From an uncultured Chlorobiaceae bacterium (GTDB lineage: Bacteria > Bacteroidota > Chlorobiia > Chlorobiales > Chlorobiaceae), in contig CAIJGA010000001.1 in NCBI GenBank assembly GCA_903820085.1, positions 164,863-228,862 on the forward strand: 64,000 bases of DNA, read 5' to 3'. Numbering within the stretch: position 1 is the first letter of the stretch; each line of letters starts with the position of its first letter. The notes beneath the pieces were generated by a model. The model had not been told where the DNA came from. It made no database searches and saw only the letters and a program-made list of their open reading frames with translations. Shown here piece by piece: positions 20,140 to 29,523 of this stretch. The position numbers and the translations under genes were made by a program.

Positions 20140-22563
20140 ATGGCTCTACCTGCAAAACTCACTCCGGAAAAACTGTATCGAGCATGTGACCCTCAGGAGT
20201 TCAGTTTCAGAACCACTGCGGAGCTTGACGGTCATGTAAACGCCACCGGCCAGAAGCGCGCTATTGATGCCATAACGTTCAGTATGGGCATCAGGCACGA
20301 CGGGTTCAACCTGTTTGCCCTCGGGCCGAACGGCACCGGCAAACAGAGCGCTATCATGCACTTTCTCGACGGCATAGCTCCCAACGCTCCAATCCCTTCC
20401 GACTGGTGCTATGTCAATAACTTCGAAAAACCCCGCAACCCCAAGGCGCTGAAGCTTCCGGCAGGAAAAGGCACCACACTTTCCCGTGATATGCAGCACC
20501 TTGTCGAGGCACTTTTTACCGTCATACCGGCAGCGTTCAGCAGTGAGGAGTACCAGGTACAGGAAAAAGATATCCGTGAAAAATTCCAGGAACAGCAGGG
20601 TGAAGCAATCGGTGAACTTGAAAAAAATGCAGCCGAGAACAACATTGCACTCATCAGAACGCCCGCCGGATTTGCCTTTGCACCGATAAGAAACAATGAA
20701 GTGCTCAAGCCGGAAGAGTTCATGCAGTTGAAACAGGAGGAACGGGACGCTATAGATGTAGAGATCACCAGGCTGAAAACAGCGATGCAGTCTATTCTGG
20801 CCCAGATACCGAAATGGCAGCGCGAAACCCAGGAAAAGCTCAAGGAGCTGAACCGCAACATCGCCAGCTTTGCCGTAAAGCCATTGGTTGCTGAGCTCCG
20901 AAACAGCTATGAACCGCTGCCTGAGGTCATCGCCTACCTTGACACACTGGAAAACGACGTTATCGAAAACTTTGACAAGTTTCTTGAAAAAGAGCCTGAC
21001 CAGCGGGAGCTGTTTCCGGGGATGGCTCCCGACAGGTTCCTGCAAGGAGGATCATCGTTTAACCGTTACCGGGTCAACGTCATTGTCGACAACAGCAGGA
21101 GCGAAGGTGCTCCTGTCGTCTATGAAGACAAACCCGCATGCTACAACCTGGTTGGTGACATCGAGCATATTTCACAGATGGGCACACTGGTCACAGACTT
21201 CACCCTGATCAAGCAGGGAGCGCTGCACCGGGCGAACGGAGGCTATCTGCTCATTGACGCAAGAAGGCTCCTCATGGAACCCCTCGCCTACGAGGCGCTG
21301 AAAAAGGCCTTGCGCACCCGTCATATCCGCATTGAATCCCTTGCCCAGCTCTACAGCCTTGTCAGCACCGTCTCACTTGAACCGGAACCAATTCCGCTCG
21401 ACGTCAAGGTCATTCTGCTCGGAGAACGCAGCCTCTACTACCTGCTCACCCTCTATGACCCTGACTTTACCGAACTCTTCAAGGTGGCGGCAGATTTTGA
21501 AGACGAACTGCCGGTCAACAGTGACGGAAAGCTCTTTTATGCCAACATTATCAGCTCAATTGCAAAAAAAGATACCCTGCTTCATTTTGACAAAGGTGCC
21601 GTTGCAAGGGTGGTCGAACATGGCAGCCGACTCGCAGAAGATTCCACAAAGCTGACAGCGCACCTGCAGAGCATCTGCGACCTGGTTCATGAGGCTGAGT
21701 TCTATGCCGCTTCGGCAAAAAAGGAGAGTGTGGAGGCAGGAGATGTCCAGCACGCCATTGATGCAAGAACCCTGCGCGCCTCAAGAATCCGGGAAAAGAT
21801 CAGGGAGGCAACGCTGAAAAACCAGATTCTCATCGATACAGTTTCAGAAAAAACCGGCCAGATCAACGCTCTTTCGATCTACTCGCCCGGCGGCCAGAGT
21901 TTCGGGCATCCAGGGAAAATAACGGCGAAAGTAGGGCTCGGAAAAGGAGAGGTGATTGACATTGAGCGCGAAGTTGAAATGGGCGGACCAATCCACTCAA
22001 AAGGAGTGATGATTCTTTCCGGATTTCTTGGTGCCCGATTTGGTATCGATCAACCGCTCTCGCTCACCGCTTCACTGGTTTTTGAACAGTCATACAGCGG
22101 TGTAGAAGGCGACAGTGCATCCTCTGCCGAACTGTATGCCTTGCTCTCTGCCATATCAGGAGCACCGATACGGCAATGGTTCGCCGTCACCGGCTCAGTA
22201 AACCAGAACGGCGAGGTACAGGCAATCGGAGGGGTAAACGAAAAAATCGAAGGCTTTTTCGACCTCTGCCAGGCAAGAGGGCTCACCGGAAAAGAGGGAG
22301 TGCTCATACCGGTTTCAAACGTCGAGAATCTGATGCTCCGCAGCGACGTGGTTGAGGCGGCCAGAAACAATCTCTTCTCGGTTTTCCCTGTAAGCCATGT
22401 TGATGAAGGAATCGAGATCCTGACCGGCATTCCGGCAGGCGAACCGGATACAAACGGCAACTACCCTCCCGATACCATCAACGGCATGGCTGTTGCCCGA
22501 CTGCGCGAGATGGCCGAAAAAATCAGACAATTCAACAATTCATCCAGCGATAATGAGGAATAA
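20140..22563 (+). CDS. LonB-type ATP-dependent protease
   Basis: An 807-residue AAA+ protease. Walker A is GPNGTGK at residues 62-68; the Walker B region follows a long coiled insertion (residues about 140-270). The C-terminal proteolytic domain has [20 protein letters not shown], with the catalytic serine, and [14 protein letters not shown], with the catalytic lysine. The architecture fits the bacterial Lon-like family with the AAA_32 domain, not the classical LonA. It degrades damaged or regulatory proteins in the cytoplasm. The downstream universal stress protein overlaps its last 11 bases, so the two are coupled. Confidence 0.93.
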   Translation: MALPAKLTPEKLYRACDPQEFSFRTTAELDGHVNATGQKRAIDAITFSMGIRHDGFNLFALGPNGTGKQSAIMHFLDGIAPNAPIPSDWCYVNNFEKPRNPKALKLPAGKGTTLSRDMQHLVEALFTVIPAAFSSEEYQVQEKDIREKFQEQQGEAIGELEKNAAENNIALIRTPAGFAFAPIRNNEVLKPEEFMQLKQEERDAIDVEITRLKTAMQSILAQIPKWQRETQEKLKELNRNIASFAVKPLVAELRNSYEPLPEVIAYLDTLENDVIENFDKFLEKEPDQRELFPGMAPDRFLQGGSSFNRYRVNVIVDNSRSEGAPVVYEDKPACYNLVGDIEHISQMGTLVTDFTLIKQGALHRANGGYLLIDARRLLMEPLAYEALKKALRTRHIRIESLAQLYSLVSTVSLEPEPIPLDVKVILLGERSLYYLLTLYDPDFTELFKVAADFEDELPVNSDGKLFYANIISSIAKKDTLLHFDKGAVARVVEHGSRLAEDSTKLTAHLQSICDLVHEAEFYAASAKKESVEAGDVQHAIDARTLRASRIREKIREATLKNQILIDTVSEKTGQINALSIYSPGGQSFGHPGKITAKVGLGKGEVIDIEREVEMGGPIHSKGVMILSGFLGARFGIDQPLSLTASLVFEQSYSGVEGDSASSAELYALLSAISGAPIRQWFAVTGSVNQNGEVQAIGGVNEKIEGFFDLCQARGLTGKEGVLIPVSNVENLMLRSDVVEAARNNLFSVFPVSHVDEGIEILTGIPAGEPDTNGNYPPDTINGMAVARLREMAEKIRQFNNSSSDNEE

Positions 22564-23380
22564 CCTTATCCGCCATATCGCCGTAGCTCTCGACTGTTCG
22601 CCGCACAGCCTGGCATCACTGAACGCTGCTGCAGAACTTGCCCGGCGCATGCATGCCGATCTGACCGGAATTTTTGTTGAAGACCTGAATCTGCTGCGAA
22701 TGGCAGCACTTCCCTGCAGCCATGAAATCCGCATCTACACCGATGAGCCGGAAAAGATCGACCTGTTGCAGCTTGAGCGTTCATTGAAACGGCAGGCGCG
22801 AGAGGCTGAAAGTGCCCTGCAGCACATTGCAAAAGAATTCATGGTAGAGCACTCGTTCAGGGTATGCCGGGGCATGGTTCCGGCAGAAGTGATCCTTGCA
22901 GCTCACGAAGCTGACCTGCTTGTTCTCGGTCGCAGCGGCCGGTCACCCTCCTGCCGGAAAGGACTCGGCTCAACGGCAAAAAAAGCACTTGCCGAAGGAA
23001 AAAGACCGCTCCTGCTGATGCGTACCGGTTTTGCAGCAAAAGAGTGGCCAGTGCTGGTACTTTATGATGGATCAACCGGATCGCAACAGGCTCTCAGCAC
23101 CGCCCTCAGCCTTGCAGAACCAGGCACCCTCCATGTACTGATCCTTGGAGAGACCCCTGAAGAGGCGATGCTGATGGAACAGGAACTTTCGGCCACCATA
23201 ACGAGGCCTGAAACCGTTATTGAGTACCACCGCCTGCCGCTTCATGATGGAAAAACGCTTGCCCGCTACATTCGCATGGCCGATTCCGGCCTGCTCGTGC
23301 TGAGCGACCGGATGCGCCTGCCGATCGAAACCGTGCACACTCTCATTAACGAGATTGACTATCCCGTGCTTCTGGTCTAA
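22553..23380 (+). CDS. Universal stress protein, tandem UspA domains
   Basis: 275 residues from the ATG at 22553, which overlaps the protease stop. A longer frame exists but its extra residues are not Usp-like. The first domain (about residues 5-160) starts [19 protein letters not shown] and carries the nucleotide-loop motif [20 protein letters not shown]. The second, shorter domain starts [20 protein letters not shown]. Usp proteins bind ATP or other adenine ligands and rise under stress; the coupling to a Lon-type protease supports a stress role. Confidence 0.8.
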   Translation: MRNNLIRHIAVALDCSPHSLASLNAAAELARRMHADLTGIFVEDLNLLRMAALPCSHEIRIYTDEPEKIDLLQLERSLKRQAREAESALQHIAKEFMVEHSFRVCRGMVPAEVILAAHEADLLVLGRSGRSPSCRKGLGSTAKKALAEGKRPLLLMRTGFAAKEWPVLVLYDGSTGSQQALSTALSLAEPGTLHVLILGETPEEAMLMEQELSATITRPETVIEYHRLPLHDGKTLARYIRMADSGLLVLSDRMRLPIETVHTLINEIDYPVLLV

Positions 23381-23384
23381 TGGT

Positions 23385-24194
23385 TCACGAGAGCGCCATC
23401 CGCTCCATCATGATAGCTGCGGAGACGGAAGCATTGAGCGATTCAACCCGAACGCTCGTGCCGCCGTGGGGTATGCGCACCAGCCGGTCGGCCAGAGCCC
23501 TTACCGGTTCACTGATACCATTGGCTTCATTGCCGATCACCAGCACCTGCTTGCCGGGCCAGGAGCTGAACTCCCTGAAATCCTTGCCCTCAAGCGCCGA
23601 ACAGACAATCGAATACCCCTGTTCCTGAAGCCGCCGAAGTTCACCCTCAAGACGCTCTACACCGTAATGACGGATAGCATAGATGCTCCCTGCACAGGAT
23701 CGTACCGCCTTTGCATTGTAGCGGTCGGCGGTAGCGGTACTGCAGATCAGGGCGTCAGCCCCGAACCAGACCGCTGTTCTCAAAATTGTACCCACATTAC
23801 CCGGATCCTGAACATCATCAAGCGCCACCATGAATGACTTTCCCGATTTTGCCAAAACAGCTTCTGCAACAGCCTCAGGCTGTTTCTGCTGGCGAAAAAC
23901 ACCAAAAATTCCCTGCGACGTTGAGGTTTCGGAAAGCTGCGAGCACTCCTTTTCGCTTATTGAAAACAGTTTTCCCTTCCAGGCCTGGGCAAAACGGGCT
24001 ACCTCAGCTTCCCCGTCCCGGATAAGCAGGGCAACAAGCATCTCCTGATCGGGCAGGTTCAGGCAAAGCTCCCTGACGGTACGAAGCCCTTCCGCCAGAA
24101 ACAGCCCCTCCTGATCCCTGAACTTTTTCTGATGCAGTCTGGTATAGTGCTTGAGCTTCGCCTTGCTTAACGGTTCGATTTCAGCGGGCTTCAT
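23385..24194 (-). CDS. SpoU/TrmH-family RNA 2'-O-methyltransferase
   Basis: 269 residues. An N-terminal substrate-binding domain (LKHYTRLHQKKFRDQEGLFLAEG) is followed by a SPOUT knot domain with motifs ALDDVQDPGNVGTILRTA, LVIGNEANGIS and IPHGGTSVRVESLNASVSA. These mark 2'-O-ribose methyltransferases of 23S rRNA or tRNA. The exact nucleotide is not determined by sequence alone. It overlaps the upstream gene by 4 bases, suggesting translational coupling, and converges on the Usp gene. Confidence 0.93.
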   Translation of the reverse strand: MKPAEIEPLSKAKLKHYTRLHQKKFRDQEGLFLAEGLRTVRELCLNLPDQEMLVALLIRDGEAEVARFAQAWKGKLFSISEKECSQLSETSTSQGIFGVFRQQKQPEAVAEAVLAKSGKSFMVALDDVQDPGNVGTILRTAVWFGADALICSTATADRYNAKAVRSCAGSIYAIRHYGVERLEGELRRLQEQGYSIVCSALEGKDFREFSSWPGKQVLVIGNEANGISEPVRALADRLVRIPHGGTSVRVESLNASVSAAIMMERMALS

Positions 24195-25009
24195 GACGGC
24201 AATCCTGCTCTCTTCAGACTGGAAATCACCGATTTCGGATCATGGGAAAAATCCGCAGGAGGCACACCGGAACCCCGTGAAAGAGCGTCACCGTCAAGTT
24301 CAACGGAAAAGCCATTGTCGGCACTCTCAGAATCATCACCCGCACCGTTCATGCAACGATGGATATAGTCATCAAAACTCTCCCTGTCCATAGAGTGACC
24401 CTCCAGCATGCACGCTCTCTCCCCTTCAGCTTCGCCAGCAGCTCCACCCGAAAAAGAGCTTTCCTGAACCATGAGACCAATCTTGATCATCACCTCCTCC
24501 CTGGAAAGATCGCCGAGACCGGCTTTTTGCACAAGGCGACCGAAAGAGGCTTCATCAATCTTCTTCATCAGTTTCAGCAACTCCCCAAGTCCCCCGTACA
24601 TCTCCGCATGAACCCTGATTGCCTCTTCAATCGATACGGCAGGAACTGCCGGCTGATTGCTGCCGCCGCGCAGTTGTTCGGAGAGGACTGATGCGGGAGC
24701 ATTCCCCTTCGGACGCTTCAGCGTTTTTCCACCAAGAAACTCCTCATCGACACCATAATCCCTGAGGCGATCCTGCATGACTCCACCACGCTTCTCCCTT
24801 GCCCGCCGCATCGAAACCGAGTCAATCTCCGTCCGCTCCCCCAACAAAAGCCGCACGACAAACGCAATGCCAGTCAAGGCTGCCGCAACAATAAAACAGA
24901 GAAGAATCAGCTCAAGACGCAGCCCGAAAATCGCCACAACCAGCACTTCAGCCGCAATAAGCCCTGCAAACAGAATCAGTAGCATTTTCAGAAAAAAACG
25001 TTCGTTCAT
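24191..25009 (-). CDS. Membrane-anchored protein of unknown function
   Basis: 272 residues. Two adjacent transmembrane helices at the N-terminus (LKMLLILFAGLIAAEVLVV and ELILLCFIVAAALTGIAFVV) are followed by a long hydrophilic, probably cytoplasmic region rich in charged and small residues, with a predicted helical part (SIEEAIRVHAEMYGGLGELL). I do not recognise it. Its stop overlaps the start of the RNA methyltransferase gene (ATGA). Confidence 0.5.
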   Translation of the reverse strand: MNERFFLKMLLILFAGLIAAEVLVVAIFGLRLELILLCFIVAAALTGIAFVVRLLLGERTEIDSVSMRRAREKRGGVMQDRLRDYGVDEEFLGGKTLKRPKGNAPASVLSEQLRGGSNQPAVPAVSIEEAIRVHAEMYGGLGELLKLMKKIDEASFGRLVQKAGLGDLSREEVMIKIGLMVQESSFSGGAAGEAEGERACMLEGHSMDRESFDDYIHRCMNGAGDDSESADNGFSVELDGDALSRGSGVPPADFSHDPKSVISSLKRAGLPS

Positions 25010-25224
25010 AGTTTCAACCTTCGTTTTGTACCGTTAGAAGCTTTACCTGCATCCGTCGTGAAACCCGGAGTCACCATATCAGAGAGAGGGCAATCGTATC
25101 CCTACCGTTGACCATTCAACGAATTTAAGTGTTCTTATGCAAATTATTGCAGCAGGATTTGCCCTATTGGCATGCGGCAGGATGATAACGTATTATTTGA
25201 TTTGATTTTTTACTTATCGGAATC

Positions 25225-25247
25225 CGTTATTTACATTAAAAATAACG
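25225..25247. repeat. Perfect 8-bp inverted repeat (hairpin)
   Basis: CGTTATTT and AAATAACG separated by 7 bases. There is no T tract on either strand, so it is not an obvious terminator. Confidence 0.6.
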
Positions 25248-25496
25248 CAAAAGCTGGGGGCAAGTAGCGCACGGTATCTTCTGCCCCGTTGCCATTTGAA
25301 ATTGGAGGAGTTGTCGCCGGATCGAATAATGACCTGAATGTGAGCACCGGCAACCATCTCTACAATTACTCCCTGACAGGTGTACAAACACAAGGGTTTA
25401 CATGGCCTCAAACCGATCTTGTTTACGGCGACTTGACTCGCTAGTCGACGGACTGCCGGGTGATCAATGACCGGGGATGGCATATGAAGATATCTT

Positions 25497-25531
25497 TTAA
25501 CGCCATATATCATTGCAATATATGGCGTTAA
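25497..25531. repeat. Perfect 14-bp inverted repeat upstream of the transcarboxylase operon
   Basis: TTAACGCCATATAT (25497-25510) and its exact complement (25518-25531) around a 7-base loop. It lies 157 bases before the operon's first start codon. It could be an operator or an RNA hairpin in the leader; it lacks the T tract of a terminator. Confidence 0.75.
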
Positions 25532-25687
25532 CATTTACTAAAGCGAATACTGTTTAAATCAAATAGCATGTAGTATTCTCGTTCTGATTTATTATATTGC
25601 CGCCTTGCAGGGCAGGCCTGATATTTCAGCATAAAACAACAAGAATTGACGGGTTAAACAGCCTGATTTTTTTGTCTTTTTTGTACC

Positions 25688-27250
25688 ATGTGCCTTCGCC
25701 CTTTTCCAAAAGAAATTATCGTCCATCTAACATCATCAAGTGGAGTTACCATAAATCGAATCATTGATATTACTGAGCTTGCCCTGCGGGACGCACACCA
25801 GAGCCTGATCGCGACCAGGCTTGGAATCGAAGATATGATCGGAGCCTGCCAGGACCTCGACGAGGCCGGCTACTGGTCGCTGGAATGCTGGGGCGGCGCA
25901 ACCTACGACTCCTGCATCCGCTTTCTGAACGAGGACCCATGGGAGCGGTTGCGAACCTTCAAGCGGCTCATGCCGAAAACCCCGCTGCAGATGCTGTTGC
26001 GCGGCCAGAATCTTCTGGGGTATCGCCACTATCAGGATGAGGTTGTGGAACGTTTCTGCAACAAGTCGGCAGAAAACGGTATCGACATCTTCCGCATTTT
26101 TGATGCCCTCAATGACCTGCGCAATATAGAGACCTCAGTACGGGCAGTCAAAAAGGCCGGAGCGCATGCTCAGGGCACGATCTCCTATACCGTCAGCCCC
26201 ATTCACACCACCGCTCTTTTTGTTGACCAGGCGAAAAGATTGCAGGATATGGGGGTCGACTCCCTCTGCATCAAGGACATGGCGGCACTCATCAAGCCTC
26301 AGGCCGCTTATGATATCGTAAAGGGGATAAAAGAGGCTTGCGGAAAGGATCTGCGGGTACATATCCACGTTCATGCCACTACCGGCGTGACGATGGTCAG
26401 CCTGATGAAGGCCGTTGAGGCCGGCGTTGACTGTGTCGATACCGCAATCAGTTCACTGAGTCTGGGACCGGGACACAACCCCACCGAAAGCTTCATCGAA
26501 ATGCTCGAAGGCACCGGCTTTTCCACCCGGGTCAACATGGAAAAGATACAGCGGGTAAAAACCCACTTCATGACGGTGCTTGGCCGATACAGCGAGTTCC
26601 AATCCCATGTTACCGGTGTGGAAACGGAGATCTTCAAGAGCCAGATTCCCGGCGGCATGCTTTCCAACATGGAGAGTCAGCTCAAGCAGCAGGGTGCGGG
26701 CGATCGGATGAAAGAGGTCCTGGAAGAAATTCCACTTGTCCGCAAGGATACCGGGTATGTTCCCCTCGTTACCCCCAGCAGCCAGATCGTCGGCACCCAG
26801 GCGGTGCTGAATGTCCTTATGGGAAGATACAAGGTACTGACCGGCGAATTTGCCGACCTCATGCTCGGCTATTACGGCGCGGTACCTGGCGAAAGAAATC
26901 CTGATGTCGTAAAAATGGCACAGGAGCATGCCCACAAAAAGCAGATTCACTGCCGACCGGGAAATCTCCTGAAGCCGGAGTGGGACAAACTCCGCTCGGC
27001 AGCTCTTGCCCTGCCAGGATGCAACGGCACCACGGAAGATGTGCTGACCTATGCCATGTTCCCGCAGGTCGCACCTAAATTTTTTGCCGAACGCCACGAA
27101 GGCCCTCGCAACCTTGGACGAAACCCTGCGACCGGCGAATCGGAAACACAGCCTGCAGAAGGCCATCAGGGAGCTATCACCGGCCCGATCACCTACTCCG
27201 TGACCCTCAGCGGCCGGCAGCATAAGGTGACCGTGACGCCTTACCAGTAA
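25688..27250 (+). CDS. Methylmalonyl-CoA carboxytransferase 5S subunit
   Basis: The pyruvate/oxaloacetate carboxyl-transfer subunit of transcarboxylase. Sequence shown: ELALRDAHQSLIATR with the metal-binding Asp, the segment CWGGATYDSCIRFLNEDPWE, the carbamylated-lysine region LCIKDMAALIKPQAAYDI, the HIHVHATTG metal-binding histidines, then a C-terminal conserved carboxylase domain (TPSSQIVGTQAVLNVLMGRY). As I remember the Propionibacterium 5S subunit, the two are closely alike over most of the length. There is no biotin domain at the end, in contrast to pyruvate carboxylase B. The first of four genes; no biotin carboxylase gene is present. Pyruvate carboxylase subunit B is the main alternative. 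Confidence 0.85.
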   Translation: MCLRPFPKEIIVHLTSSSGVTINRIIDITELALRDAHQSLIATRLGIEDMIGACQDLDEAGYWSLECWGGATYDSCIRFLNEDPWERLRTFKRLMPKTPLQMLLRGQNLLGYRHYQDEVVERFCNKSAENGIDIFRIFDALNDLRNIETSVRAVKKAGAHAQGTISYTVSPIHTTALFVDQAKRLQDMGVDSLCIKDMAALIKPQAAYDIVKGIKEACGKDLRVHIHVHATTGVTMVSLMKAVEAGVDCVDTAISSLSLGPGHNPTESFIEMLEGTGFSTRVNMEKIQRVKTHFMTVLGRYSEFQSHVTGVETEIFKSQIPGGMLSNMESQLKQQGAGDRMKEVLEEIPLVRKDTGYVPLVTPSSQIVGTQAVLNVLMGRYKVLTGEFADLMLGYYGAVPGERNPDVVKMAQEHAHKKQIHCRPGNLLKPEWDKLRSAALALPGCNGTTEDVLTYAMFPQVAPKFFAERHEGPRNLGRNPATGESETQPAEGHQGAITGPITYSVTLSGRQHKVTVTPYQ

Positions 27251-27285
27251 TTATAATATGGAAATCAGAGCATAGTTTGGACACC

Positions 27286-28830
27286 ATGAATATTGAAGAG
27301 ATAGTACAGGATTTGAACCAGAGGAAGGAAAAGTTGCAATTGGGAGGTGGCCAGGACAAGCTCGATCGACAGCACGAAGCAGGCAGTCTCAGCGCACGGG
27401 AACGCATCAGCGCACTTCTCGATCAGGACAGTTTTCAGGAGTCGGGGCTTTTTGCCAAACATCGCTGCACCAACTTCGGGATGACGGACAAGGAGATGGC
27501 TGCGGATGGTGTCGTCACCGGGGCCGGAAGTATCAATGGCCGGCTGGTGCATATTGCCAGCCAGGATTTTACCGTTGTCGGCGGATCGGCCGGCGAGGCC
27601 CACTGCAATAAAATCGTGCAGATGATGCAGTCTTCGCTGAAGACCGGCTCTCCCTTCATCATGATCAACGACTCAGGCGGTGCCCGTATCCAGGAGGGTA
27701 TCGACAGCCTCTCAGGCTACGGCAAAGTATTCTATAACAACGTCATGCTCTCCGGAGTTGTGCCGCAGATATCAATCATCTGCGGTCCCTGTGCCGGTGG
27801 CGCTGCCTACAGCCCTGCTTTGACCGACTTCATCATCCAGACCCGCGCTGCCCGGATGTTCATTACCGGCCCATCGGTCATCAAGGCAGTTACCGGCGAA
27901 GTGGTTACCGCTGAAGAGCTGGGAGGACCGATAGCCCAGATGAATAACTCGGGAGTAGTTCATTTCATCGCCGAAGACGATATGGATGCCATTGCCATCT
28001 GCAAGCGCCTGTTGTCGTTTCTCCCCTCCAACAATCTGGAGGACTCTCCACCGTTGAAGGCAGACGATATTATCATTCCGGACAAGCGCCTGAACACCGT
28101 CATTCCCCTTGATCCCAAACAGCGGTACGACGTACGGGAAGTGATCGGTCATATCATGGACAACGCTGATTTCATGGAGGTGCAGTCCTCCTTTGCCCCC
28201 AACATCGTCATAGGTTTTGCACGGATTCAGGGACGAGCGATCGGTATCGTAGCCAATCAGCCCAACGTCATGGCCGGCGTTCTCGACATCAACGCATCAG
28301 ACAAGGCTGCCCGCTTCATCCGTTTCTGCAATGCTTTCAACATACCGCTCGTCACCTTTGTCGATGTCCCCGGCTTCCTGCCCGGCGTCGAGCAGGAGTA
28401 TGGAGGAATTATCCGCCATGGCGCCAAGATGCTCTTCGCATACGCCGCCGCTACCGTACCGAAAATCACCGTTGTCCTCCGCAAAGCCTATGGCGGCGCC
28501 TATCTGGCCATGTGCAGCAAGGACCTCGATGCCGACAGGGTCGTTTCATGGCCTTCGGCTGAAATTGCCGTCATGGGCGCTGACGGAGCCGTTGACATTA
28601 TTTTCCGCAACGAAATCAAGACAGCCGGCAATCCCGCAGAGCGCCGCCAGGAACTGGTCAAGGAGTATCGCGAAACCTTCGCCACTCCCTACGCCGCAGC
28701 CGCTCACTTTCAGGTGGATGACATCATCGAACCGGCTGAAACGCGCCGCTATCTGGCCATGTCACTCGATTTTCTCCATTCCAAACGGGAATTCAGGCCC
28801 CAGAAAAAACACGGCCTGATTCCTCTTTAA
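27286..28830 (+). CDS. Methylmalonyl-CoA carboxytransferase 12S subunit (acyl-CoA carboxyltransferase)
   Basis: About 514 residues from the ATG at 27286; a TTG 9 bases upstream is possible. It moves the carboxyl group between methylmalonyl-CoA and biotin. It has two crotonase-fold halves: the first with GGSAGEAHCNKIVQMM and NDSGGARIQEGIDSLSGYG, the second with FVDVPGFLPGVEQEYGGIIR and KAYGGAYLAMCSKDL. These are the two oxyanion-forming GG/GA loops of the PccB/MmdA family. The partners around it (5S and biotin carrier) favour transcarboxylase over an ATP-dependent propionyl-CoA carboxylase or a Na+-pumping decarboxylase, since no carboxylase or membrane subunit is present. Confidence 0.9.
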   Translation: MNIEEIVQDLNQRKEKLQLGGGQDKLDRQHEAGSLSARERISALLDQDSFQESGLFAKHRCTNFGMTDKEMAADGVVTGAGSINGRLVHIASQDFTVVGGSAGEAHCNKIVQMMQSSLKTGSPFIMINDSGGARIQEGIDSLSGYGKVFYNNVMLSGVVPQISIICGPCAGGAAYSPALTDFIIQTRAARMFITGPSVIKAVTGEVVTAEELGGPIAQMNNSGVVHFIAEDDMDAIAICKRLLSFLPSNNLEDSPPLKADDIIIPDKRLNTVIPLDPKQRYDVREVIGHIMDNADFMEVQSSFAPNIVIGFARIQGRAIGIVANQPNVMAGVLDINASDKAARFIRFCNAFNIPLVTFVDVPGFLPGVEQEYGGIIRHGAKMLFAYAAATVPKITVVLRKAYGGAYLAMCSKDLDADRVVSWPSAEIAVMGADGAVDIIFRNEIKTAGNPAERRQELVKEYRETFATPYAAAAHFQVDDIIEPAETRRYLAMSLDFLHSKREFRPQKKHGLIPL

Positions 28831-28841
28831 CTCGTATTCCA

Positions 28842-29051
28842 ATGGAAGCAACCATCTCCGGGCCCGTAAACAGTGAGCCAAAAATAACTCAGGAACTGTT
28901 GGTAATCATGTCGGCAGCCATTGCTGCCTATCTGGGAAAAAACGTCCGGATACGCAGGGCGCGCTTCATCAGCAATCAGGGACCAAGTTCCTGGTCTCAA
29001 CTGGGGCGTGTCTCCATCCAGTCATCCCATACATTCAGCACCACTAAATAA
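28842..29051 (+). CDS. Small accessory subunit of the carboxytransferase
   Basis: 69 residues. After a short leader it contains QELLVIMSAAIAAYLGKN, then VRIRRARFI and WSQLGRVSIQSSH. This helical segment followed by an R-I-R-R motif and a W-x3-GR motif is the pattern of the small subunits encoded between carboxyltransferase and biotin carrier genes in methylmalonyl-CoA decarboxylase and transcarboxylase operons. Its role may be assembly of the complex. It lies 11 bases after the 12S gene and 11 bases before the biotin carrier gene. Confidence 0.7.
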   Translation: MEATISGPVNSEPKITQELLVIMSAAIAAYLGKNVRIRRARFISNQGPSSWSQLGRVSIQSSHTFSTTK

Positions 29052-29062
29052 GGAATCATACC

Positions 29063-29458
29063 GTGCAGTTGATCTTGACCATCGACGGAAATAAATATAT
29101 CGTTGACGTAGACGTACTGGAAGGAGAGGAAATCCGGATGCCGGACGCGTTCCAGGAACTGACCTCCACTATCCAGTCTAAACCAATCATAACGCCCTCG
29201 CCCCAACCTTTGGCGATGCATCCTGTTGCGGACGGCCTGCCCGACAATAAGGTCTGCCGCAGTCCCATCGCAGGGATTGTGCAGCGGGTGAATGTCCAGG
29301 TTGGGCAGAATCTCCAGGTAGATGACCTGCTGGTTGTGCTGGAAGCCATGAAAATGGAGACAAATATCACAGCCCATACGGCCGGAACCGTCAAAAAAAT
29401 AATGGCCTCGCCAGGAGAGGCCGTAAAAAGCGGACAGGCACTCATCGAATTCGAGTAA
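29063..29458 (+). CDS. Biotin carboxyl carrier protein (transcarboxylase 1.3S subunit)
   Basis: 131 residues from a GTG start, with AAGGA about ten bases upstream. The N-terminal part (LILTIDGNKYIVDVDVLEGE) ties into the complex, then comes a Pro-rich linker (residues about 40-60) and a biotinyl domain with the canonical EAMKMET motif; Lys97 is the biotin site. It ends with the usual VKSGQALIEFE. It carries the carboxyl group between the 12S and 5S active sites. Last gene of the operon. Confidence 0.95.
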   Translation: MQLILTIDGNKYIVDVDVLEGEEIRMPDAFQELTSTIQSKPIITPSPQPLAMHPVADGLPDNKVCRSPIAGIVQRVNVQVGQNLQVDDLLVVLEAMKMETNITAHTAGTVKKIMASPGEAVKSGQALIEFE

Positions 29459-29465
29459 AACCAGG

Positions 29466-29506
29466 GCAAGCTCCATTTTGGGGAGAAACCTAATAATGGA
29501 GCTTGC
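29466..29506. terminator. Long hairpin between the transcarboxylase operon and the convergent caspase gene
   Basis: A perfect 12-bp inverted repeat (GCAAGCTCCATT with AATGGAGCTTGC) around a 17-base loop, 8 bases after the biotin carrier stop. It has the right position for a terminator but lacks a clear T tract, so this role is tentative. Confidence 0.55.
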
Positions 29507-29523
29507 TGGCTGTCACCTCATCC

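Larger units (their letters stand above)
25010..25687. other. Long intergenic region upstream of the transcarboxylase operon
   Basis: About 680 bases. The middle (about 25250-25490) is clearly more GC-rich than its edges and is bracketed by two perfect inverted repeats listed separately. A 106-codon minus-strand frame spans it but looks like no known protein and lacks an SD. The last 150 bases are AT-rich and should hold the operon promoter. Confidence 0.5.

Noticed and set aside
25214..25534. 106-codon minus-strand frame upstream of the transcarboxylase operon
   Set aside because: No ribosome site, no recognisable protein pattern, and it spans the two inverted repeats and the GC-rich patch.
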